This document shows, one piece after another, positions 41,073-47,034 of a stretch of 47,034 nucleotides of DNA. The DNA is taken from positions 1 through 47,034 of the forward strand of contig JAIKYE010000092.1 of the NCBI GenBank assembly GCA_024683455.1. The letters are read 5' to 3'. The DNA is from Bacteroidaceae bacterium. Lineage in GTDB: Bacteria; Bacteroidota; Bacteroidia; Bacteroidales; Bacteroidaceae. The stretch's first letter is position 1, and every line of letters begins with the position of its first letter. A program made the translations under genes and the position numbers. The notes under the pieces were generated by a model. It worked only from the letters and a program-made list of their open reading frames with translations. It did no database searches and was not told where the DNA came from.

Positions 41073-43538
41073 TTATCTGATAATCTTCTTGACACTTCCG
41101 TCAACTTTGCGAATGATATTTATTCCGCGTTGTGGGCTGGAGAGCTTTATGCCGTCAAGCGAATAATAATGTTCAGTGTCCGATGGCAAATGTTCAATGC
41201 CAACTTGGCCAATTCCATCAGAATCAGATATCAGTTGCACCTCTATGACATTGCTCCATTTGCTCTTAGCCTTACCATTCAGAGCACAGACGCTGTACGC
41301 GTATTTACGTTGATTGGAAAGGTTGGTGAACTCGTAAGAGGTTTGTTCTGTCTCCACAGTGCTGGTTGTTGTGTTCTTTTTCATGACAACTCCAGATGCA
41401 ATCTGTTCTTCGGTGAGAATACCGTCATAGGCACTCATTTCGGAGATATAGCAACGTTTCTCGCATTCAAGTCCCCATTGGAACGTGTTTCCTTCTGTAG
41501 TGGTCGTGAAGATATATTGTTTGGGCTCACTGGTAAGTCTTACCTCATCTAACGTTTTGCTTCCATTCCCTTCTTTAAGCTTAACTTTCAGGGGATTGGT
41601 ATCACTCTTGTATTGTCTTGCGGTAAATATAAGGGTTACCGACTTGCTATCTGTAGTAAGCCAGGGAGTATATATATTACCGCTATTTCTGCCAGTGCTC
41701 ATCTTCACCTCGTCTTGTGGCGTGTCATAAAGTATTTTTCCTTCCCAGCCAGGCATGCTAGTATAGTTGTCCAAATTACTGCTGAGATCCGTTGTCCCTT
41801 CTGAGGTTTTTCCGTTTTTGAACTTGCTAAAGTCTTCTTTTATTAAGGCCACATCCTCAAGGCTATATTCCTGTTCGTCTAGATCCTCAGCAGTTAGCAT
41901 TACCTCGTAGCCTGTTGCACCTGTCACAGCATTCCAATCAGCTGTAAATCCGTCACTTTTTACTTCGATAGCTTCTTTCGCAATGGGGGCATCAATATTA
42001 ATACCTCCATTAAATACAAAGCTAATTTTCCCTTCTTTTTCCTTAATGCTCTCTATGGGTTTTCCCATCAGTTTCTTTCCTGTGTAGAGTGTAGCTGCTG
42101 GTGTCGATGTGTCTGTAAGTTCCGTTTTACCTGTTTTTCCCGGCCATGTATCTGCGTCGTTATTAAACTCAGACAGGATTCCGTCGGCTGGAATGATGGT
42201 CATACGTTGCGTCTCGTTGTTGACGGTATTCTTTGTCCATATATCGGAATCAAAATATACATGTAGTACCAACAATCCCGTAGCAGGAGAAGATACGTCA
42301 AATCCCTCTCCCTGATGGTTTTCCAACAGGTAATACTCATTATGGTTAGCGTCATTGTATATAATGTATGCCTCGGGTGCCTCATATAGCGATTTCATAT
42401 CCGTTACTATCCCGGGGTCATCCAGCACCTGAGGGGTCAGCCATCCGCAGTACATACGTTCGTAGCTTGTATAAGGAACAGGACAATTTCCCCTATAATT
42501 ACCTGAAGATGAACCATTGTCCATCACATCCCAGTCATTCATGCCGTAATTTTCGTAGTTTGTGTCATAAAAGTCTGGCAAGCACATACAGTGACTGAAT
42601 TCATGGCAAGCAGTGCCAATACCTGCAGGTATATTACCCGAATTGCCATCTAACTCACAGGTAACGGCATAGGTATTTATAGTTACACCATCGAGAGATA
42701 TTGGACCGTTTCCGTCATTGTATTCTTGCTCCAGTGAGAGTGTTCCTTCATGAGGCCATATAGTGTAGGCTGGGGCACCCTCGGCGTTCTCACCATATCC
42801 GGCATATACCACAACCACTTGGTCAACCTCGCCGTCGTCATCCCAGTCATACTTACTGAAATCAGCACCTAACTTATCAGCCAAATCACAGGCTTCAGCT
42901 ACCAATATGCCAGGATATTGGTCGTATCCGGAAATGTTTTTTCCATAATAACGCATGGAATTGCTTACGGTAACAGGGCCGTAAACATCAAACGTCACGT
43001 TGAACTGCCCGTAGCTGCACTCCAGGAAATAGTCATGAACGCTGCCATGGTTGCCATCCTTCGAAAAGCCCACTTTGTTGAAGAAATCATCATAGTACTC
43101 CTGTCCGTGTGAATCGTTTATGTTGTTGTCGGAGAAGTTAACCAGAATCACCACTCCCTTCTTGTCACCGCTTATCGGATTCTGCTCGGCTCCCCATTTT
43201 GCCTTGTGACGAAAACTGGGATCCGTCATGTCCTTAGGGTGTATAGGCAAGCCGCGTTTTTCTGCACGCTCAATACGATGCTTATTACGATTGGCACGAC
43301 GTTCCTTCCATAGGTTCTCTAATGAATTGAGGTCTTTTTTTATAAATACGCCTTGGTCATTGCATATATAAGCATTGTTGTCATTGTCAATGTAATAGTG
43401 TAGATTTTCGTCTCCAACCAGCACTACTTGTTTCTGTGTGCCGTCAGAGAGCGTGATAGTTTTCTTTATACGCTGAGCTGGTATAGCCAGTGCTGTACTT
43501 GAGATTAAAAGAAGCAGAATAGCCAAAATGTGTTTCAT
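41073..43538 (-). CDS. secreted M6-family metalloprotease with fibronectin type III-like domain and sorting tail
   Basis: The 821-aa product has a signal peptide (1-18). A pro-part contains DENLHYYIDNDNNAYICNDQG. The M6 catalytic domain begins near 127 (KGVVILVNFSDNN) and carries the zinc site HEFSHCMCLPDF (HEFSH at 312-316), followed by MNDWDVMD. A fibronectin-like part (about 530-570, VKSDGFTADWNAVTGATGYEV) and a jelly-roll-like part follow. The last 30 residues (YYSLDGIKLSSPQRGINII) are a variant of the YDLSGRK tail. It is predicted to degrade host or dietary proteins. Start 43538 is chosen because the promoter at 43568-43599 places the transcript start near 43561, leaving the in-frame ATG at 43559 without a leader. 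Confidence 0.9.
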   Translation of the reverse strand: MKHILAILLLLISSTALAIPAQRIKKTITLSDGTQKQVVLVGDENLHYYIDNDNNAYICNDQGVFIKKDLNSLENLWKERRANRNKHRIERAEKRGLPIHPKDMTDPSFRHKAKWGAEQNPISGDKKGVVILVNFSDNNINDSHGQEYYDDFFNKVGFSKDGNHGSVHDYFLECSYGQFNVTFDVYGPVTVSNSMRYYGKNISGYDQYPGILVAEACDLADKLGADFSKYDWDDDGEVDQVVVVYAGYGENAEGAPAYTIWPHEGTLSLEQEYNDGNGPISLDGVTINTYAVTCELDGNSGNIPAGIGTACHEFSHCMCLPDFYDTNYENYGMNDWDVMDNGSSSGNYRGNCPVPYTSYERMYCGWLTPQVLDDPGIVTDMKSLYEAPEAYIIYNDANHNEYYLLENHQGEGFDVSSPATGLLVLHVYFDSDIWTKNTVNNETQRMTIIPADGILSEFNNDADTWPGKTGKTELTDTSTPAATLYTGKKLMGKPIESIKEKEGKISFVFNGGINIDAPIAKEAIEVKSDGFTADWNAVTGATGYEVMLTAEDLDEQEYSLEDVALIKEDFSKFKNGKTSEGTTDLSSNLDNYTSMPGWEGKILYDTPQDEVKMSTGRNSGNIYTPWLTTDSKSVTLIFTARQYKSDTNPLKVKLKEGNGSKTLDEVRLTSEPKQYIFTTTTEGNTFQWGLECEKRCYISEMSAYDGILTEEQIASGVVMKKNTTTSTVETEQTSYEFTNLSNQRKYAYSVCALNGKAKSKWSNVIEVQLISDSDGIGQVGIEHLPSDTEHYYSLDGIKLSSPQRGINIIRKVDGSVKKIIR

Positions 43539-43567
43539 TTTCTTTATACGTTTTTTCATTCGGGATG

Positions 43568-43599
43568 TAAAATTAGAAAAATCTTTGACAAGCACCAAA
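43568..43599 (-). promoter_or_regulatory. promoter of the M6 protease
   Basis: On the minus strand TTTG (43596-43599), exactly 20 bases, then TAATTTTA (43568-43575), which departs from the -7 consensus only in its last base. Confidence 0.6.
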
Positions 43600-43642
43600 C
43601 ATTTTTGTTTTTTTTCTGTATCGCAAAGATGTTCTGTATTAT

Positions 43643-43686
43643 AATGAACCCCGAAAGTTATGGGGAAAAAACTTTCGGGGTTCATT
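43643..43686 (-). terminator. perfect 17-bp inverted repeat after the lipoprotein gene
   Basis: AATGAACCCCGAAAGTT (43643-43659) and its exact complement (43670-43686) flank a 10-base loop. The repeat lies between the lipoprotein stop and the M6 promoter. It is probably a terminator, although no good T tract follows on the minus strand. Confidence 0.6.
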
Positions 43687-43715
43687 TTCAATAGTAGGTA
43701 TTTTTCCTCTTTATT

Positions 43716-44309
43716 CTAATTCATATTTTTCTTTTTAATAAGAAATTTGAAATCATCCTCGTCTGTAGGTTGGAAGGTTAGAATCCAACTGCCATCTTCC
43801 CATCCTGCTACCTGAACTTCCAATGCTCCTGATGGTGAGAGGTAAAGCCCGCATTCCTTGGAATCATTGCCAGGGAAGTCCATAAAACCCTGGAAAATAA
43901 AACCATTGCGTTCAATTTCGGCTTTCAAAGGCTCCAACGGCATAGAGCCGGTATATAAGAAGGATACAAATTTAAGAGAATCTCCGTCTTTGTCTGCAAA
44001 GTAGTACAGGTTTTGAATATTACTTCGTACAAGGCTCAACTTCCATCTTTCTGTTCCTTCATCGTAAAACAGAGAATCTGCGTTCTTTATAGTCCAGTCT
44101 GCGTATTTATCCTTAAGATGGATCATTAAGTCTGCTAACATGGCGTCCCACGGAAGGAATGGATGCAGAACAATTGAATCCAAATCTATAACAACTGTGG
44201 TTGTATCCATGATGACAATGTCATCATTTGTCGAACCATGGCATCCCGTGAGGCCAATAGTTGCCATAGTGCTGCAAATAAATGCAGCAATTAATAAGAC
44301 TTTTTTCAT
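43716..44309 (-). CDS. hypothetical lipoprotein (197 aa)
   Basis: I do not recognise the family. The signal has a lipobox IGLTGC, so the mature product is a lipoprotein starting CHGSTNDD. The mature part is acidic and has a repeated layout of short strands (LYYFADKDGDSLKFVSFLY; GALEVQVAGWEDGSWILTF), compatible with a small beta-rich envelope protein. The ATG at 44309 is chosen because it gives the signal sequence MKKVLLIAAFICST; the frame is open to 44354. A TAACTTTG -7 box (44352-44359) supports this. It lies upstream of the M6 protease on the same strand, but a strong inverted repeat and a separate promoter divide them. Confidence 0.7.
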   Translation of the reverse strand: MKKVLLIAAFICSTMATIGLTGCHGSTNDDIVIMDTTTVVIDLDSIVLHPFLPWDAMLADLMIHLKDKYADWTIKNADSLFYDEGTERWKLSLVRSNIQNLYYFADKDGDSLKFVSFLYTGSMPLEPLKAEIERNGFIFQGFMDFPGNDSKECGLYLSPSGALEVQVAGWEDGSWILTFQPTDEDDFKFLIKKKNMN

Positions 44310-44351
44310 GTTGTTAAGCCGTATTATGGTTATTTTTACCGTTTTGACCCG

Positions 44352-44359
44352 CAAAGTTA
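44352..44359 (-). promoter_or_regulatory. -7 box of the lipoprotein promoter
   Basis: Minus-strand TAACTTTG is a perfect -7 box. No clear -33 box is seen at 19-21 bases. Confidence 0.5.
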
Positions 44360-44484
44360 TAAATAATATTTGGAAAACTACTTTTTTTGCAAATAAAATA
44401 CTAAAATTACCTTATTTTTTTTGTTAAAATCATTTATTGGGGGTTTTATGTCAAGTTTTAAAGGTCGTAAAATATATTAATTGG

Positions 44485-44492
44485 TATATTTG
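44485..44492 (+). promoter_or_regulatory. -7 box of the GH78 promoter
   Basis: TATATTTG, 28 bases before the ATG at 44521. The -33 region is AT-rich without a clear TTTG. Confidence 0.55.
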
Positions 44493-44520
44493 CATCAGAA
44501 TAATTATTTTTCATCGCATT

Positions 44521-47034
44521 ATGAAGACTAAATTCATTAGATTAACTGTTTTTCTTACAGCCCTCTGTTCGTCTGGGCTTATGATGGCGGATAAAGATGC
44601 AATCAGACTTACAGCGCCTTTGGCTGATGAGGCTTGGGATTGCTCTGTGTGGCTATCGGTAGTGGATGCACCCGTTGTAACGGGCGTAGTGAATGACGGC
44701 ACACGTGCGGCCGATGGATCAAGCTGGTTTGCCACTAAGGTTTCTAACAGCAAGAAGGTGACGAAGGTTCGCTGGATGACATCCGGCCTTGGAACCTATG
44801 AGCTTTATGTCAATGGATGGCTTATTGGTGATGAAGTCCTGAAGCCTGGCTTTACGCATTACGAGAAGACGAAGTACTCCTTTACCTATGATATCACAAA
44901 AGCTTTCCGTTGCGAGGCTGGTCAGGAGAACACCCTCTCTGTGCAGGTCACTCCGGGCTGGTGGGCAGATAAGATCGTTACTCCTGGCGGACACGATGGC
45001 ATGATTGGCAAGAAGGTTGCGTTCAGAGGTGTCCTTTGCGTGACCTATGCCGATGGGTCGGAGGAATACTTCGGAACGAACCCGAAAGACTGGAAGGCTG
45101 GCGTGACAGGTCCTGTTACCCATGCTGCCATCTTTGATGGCGAGGATTATGATGCTCGCAAATTTGGAGTGTACTACGGGTATGAATTGGATTCGCTCGC
45201 GCAGCCAGAAATCAATGAGGAGTTTAAGGGAAAGATTTTCCCAACAGATGGAGCCGAGATATATCGTCGTTGGGACCTTGCCCTTTCTCCCGTCAAGGCT
45301 TATACCTGGAAGGGAACGACAGGAGCTACCGACGACCTGTACGGCAAGGTCAATATCGTTCAGGAGTTCAAGCCGGGCAAGCCTATGGTTGTCCGTCCGG
45401 GTGAGACGCTTGTTATCGATTTCGGGCAGAACACTTCTGCTGTTCCTGCCTTTTGGTTCAAGGCTGAGAGGGGTACCGTGCTAACTTGCCTGCCATCAGA
45501 GCTTCTCAACGATGGCAACGGTGCGAAGAGTAGGGGAATGGATGGTCCGGAAGGCAGTACCCACCGTCTTAATCTCCGTATCCCTGACACGGGTATGCAA
45601 CTTCGCTATACCTTTGATTTCATTTTCCCGTTCTCTTGCATGTCTTTTTCTTTTGGTCGAAATTGGGAATATGTCTATTTCTGCCCCCGCAGCACCTTCT
45701 TCGGCTATCGTTATGTTTCTATAACAGCGACGGATGAAGTCACCATTCGCAGGGTCGAGTCTATTCCTGTGACCTCTATCACAAAGGAAATGGAGATAGG
45801 AACCATCAAGACGGGCAATGCTGATATCAACAAGCTTATCTCCAACACCGTCTGGGGGCAGCGTTCCAACTACCTGAGTGTACCTGCCGATTGTCCTCAG
45901 CGCAACGAACGCCTGGGATGGACTGCTGATACGCAGGTATTCACCGAGACGGGCACCTTCTTTGCCAATACCGACCGCTTCTTCCACAAGTGGATGCGTG
46001 ATATGCGAGATACTCAGTCTTCCACAGGTGCCTTCCCTGGTGTTGCTCCTATGGCTCAGTACGGTGCAGGTGACGGCCAGGGCCATGGTGATATGATGCG
46101 TTTAGGTTGGGCTGATGCCGGTATCATAGTGCCTTGGACTGTATGGAAGCAGTTTGGTGACCGTAGTATCGTCGAGGAGAACTGGGAATCCATGAACCGC
46201 TTCATGAATCACATCTATGAGACGAAGTACGAGCATACGGCCATGACCTCCGAGAACGGCAACTATCAGTGGGCCGACTGGCTGAGCTACGAGCCGTTGG
46301 AGAGTTGCAGCGGTCGCAGCCACGAGAACGGACAGCCCAAGCCCGAGACTGTTGATTATTGGAATTACCTCAGCGCTTCCTATTGGGCCCTTGATGCAGA
46401 AATGATGTGCGACATGGCACGAGCTACCGGACGTGATACAGCTCCTTATGAGAAGATGCTTTCCGAGGCAAAGGATTATATCAGAGAGAAGTTCCTGAAC
46501 GAGGACGGCACCTTCAAGACCGATATCCTGAATACCATGCAGACACCTGCGCTATTTGCCTTGAAGAACCAGTTGGTAAGCGGTGCTGCCAAAGAGGCTA
46601 TGGTGCAGCGCTTGCGTCAGAACTTCGCAGACCACGGAAACTGCCTGCAGACAGGCTTCTTGGGAACAAGTATCTTGATGCAGACACTTACAGAGAATGG
46701 TATGAGTGATATTGCCTACGAGCTCCTGTTCCAGCATAAGAACCCCAGTTGGCTCTATTCTATCGATAACGGTGCCACCACCATTTGGGAGCGTTGGAAC
46801 AGCTATATGAAGGACAGTGGAATGGGACCACGCGGCATGAACAGCTTCAATCATTATGCCTACGGCTGTGTCTGCGAATGGATTTGGGAGACAGCAGCAG
46901 GTATCAGTGCCGATCCCAAGGAGCCAGGTTTTAAGCACATCATCATGCGTCCTGTTCCTGACAAACGCTTAGGATTCCTGAAAGCCGAATACAAGAGTGC
47001 AGCAGGGGTTATCAAGAGCGAGTGGAAGTATAAG
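44521..47034 (+). CDS. GH78 alpha-L-rhamnosidase (runs off the right edge)
   Basis: 838 codons are seen without a stop. A signal peptide (about 1-23, ending GLMMA) is followed by N-terminal beta domains with WRASWIWxx-like features replaced by RWMTSGLGTYELYVNGWLIGD (about 85-105). An (alpha/alpha)6 catalytic domain then carries CPQRNERLGWTADTQ (about 458-472; E of NERLGW as acid) and ATTIWERWNSY (E about 756 as base), the two GH78 hallmark motifs. A C-terminal beta domain begins near PGFKHIIMRP. It removes terminal L-rhamnose, as in rhamnogalacturonan or plant glycosides. The stretch at about residues 364-380 (FDFIFPFSCMSFSFGRN) looks like an extra loop in a normally short strand pair. Confidence 0.93.
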   Translation, partial: MKTKFIRLTVFLTALCSSGLMMADKDAIRLTAPLADEAWDCSVWLSVVDAPVVTGVVNDGTRAADGSSWFATKVSNSKKVTKVRWMTSGLGTYELYVNGWLIGDEVLKPGFTHYEKTKYSFTYDITKAFRCEAGQENTLSVQVTPGWWADKIVTPGGHDGMIGKKVAFRGVLCVTYADGSEEYFGTNPKDWKAGVTGPVTHAAIFDGEDYDARKFGVYYGYELDSLAQPEINEEFKGKIFPTDGAEIYRRWDLALSPVKAYTWKGTTGATDDLYGKVNIVQEFKPGKPMVVRPGETLVIDFGQNTSAVPAFWFKAERGTVLTCLPSELLNDGNGAKSRGMDGPEGSTHRLNLRIPDTGMQLRYTFDFIFPFSCMSFSFGRNWEYVYFCPRSTFFGYRYVSITATDEVTIRRVESIPVTSITKEMEIGTIKTGNADINKLISNTVWGQRSNYLSVPADCPQRNERLGWTADTQVFTETGTFFANTDRFFHKWMRDMRDTQSSTGAFPGVAPMAQYGAGDGQGHGDMMRLGWADAGIIVPWTVWKQFGDRSIVEENWESMNRFMNHIYETKYEHTAMTSENGNYQWADWLSYEPLESCSGRSHENGQPKPETVDYWNYLSASYWALDAEMMCDMARATGRDTAPYEKMLSEAKDYIREKFLNEDGTFKTDILNTMQTPALFALKNQLVSGAAKEAMVQRLRQNFADHGNCLQTGFLGTSILMQTLTENGMSDIAYELLFQHKNPSWLYSIDNGATTIWERWNSYMKDSGMGPRGMNSFNHYAYGCVCEWIWETAAGISADPKEPGFKHIIMRPVPDKRLGFLKAEYKSAAGVIKSEWKYK

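Noticed and set aside
41073..43691. Longer M6 protease start at 43691
   Set aside because: The extra 51 residues cover the promoter and part of the upstream inverted repeat; the signal peptide begins at 43538.
45590..45670. Possible double frameshift in GH78
   Set aside because: Hand translation stays in one frame, with conserved STFFGYRYVSI directly after; an in-frame loop insertion explains it better.
45496..46086. 196-codon antisense frame inside GH78
   Set aside because: It is opposite a conserved GH78 catalytic motif and is explained by codon composition.

Overview
The window looks like a chromosomal segment of a gut- or rumen-type Bacteroidota, most likely Prevotellaceae. Reasons: nearly every promoter has the Bacteroidota form (TTTG or TTG, 19-21 bases, then TAnnTTTG); there is a SusC/SusD pair; DUF6029- and Omp28-type envelope proteins occur; several secreted proteins end in a YDLSGRK / YIVNGKK tail; and threonine synthesis is organised as thrA-apgM-thrC. 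Genus is an inference; no rRNA is present.

Layout. 1-330: start of rpsA (minus). 463-750: small unknown gene. 976-1953: pfkA. 2133-2851: six tRNAs (Val, Arg, Tyr, Gly, Asp and a second Asp made by a local duplication that includes the terminator). 2961-3860: WYL regulator. 4013-6504: DUF2147 protein, radA and a small tailed secreted protein. 6507-8126: FAD-dependent oxidoreductase, divergent from the threonine operon thrA-apgM-thrC (8237-13212). 13209-17348 (minus): trmO, MATE exporter and a ClpB that lacks the N-terminal domain.

17454-30547 (minus) is an envelope locus: TlpA (DUF4369 type)-SusC-SusD, a terminator, then TlpA-DUF6029 barrel-Omp28 lipoprotein-small tailed protein-two Omp28-like tailed proteins. 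Five of these nine proteins are exported and carry a CxxC site in a thioredoxin-like context. Between two of the genes lies an array of TTAACT words spaced exactly 22 bp apart, ending on a promoter. It resembles the direct-repeat sites of LytTR response regulators and is the best candidate here for an undescribed control system.

30814-36755 (plus): DMT exporter, MFS transporter, AraC regulator, TonB-dependent receptor, Gfo/Idh dehydrogenase. 36830-38938: tex. 38970-41027: GH43-like hydrolase. 41073-44309 (minus): secreted M6 metalloprotease and a lipoprotein. 44521-47034: GH78 alpha-L-rhamnosidase running off the right edge.

A second theme is a set of short near-tandem 'word' repeats (for example TTTTGAC, GTTGAGA, CATTATC, CGTTAA units) at gene joints and sometimes inside reading frames.
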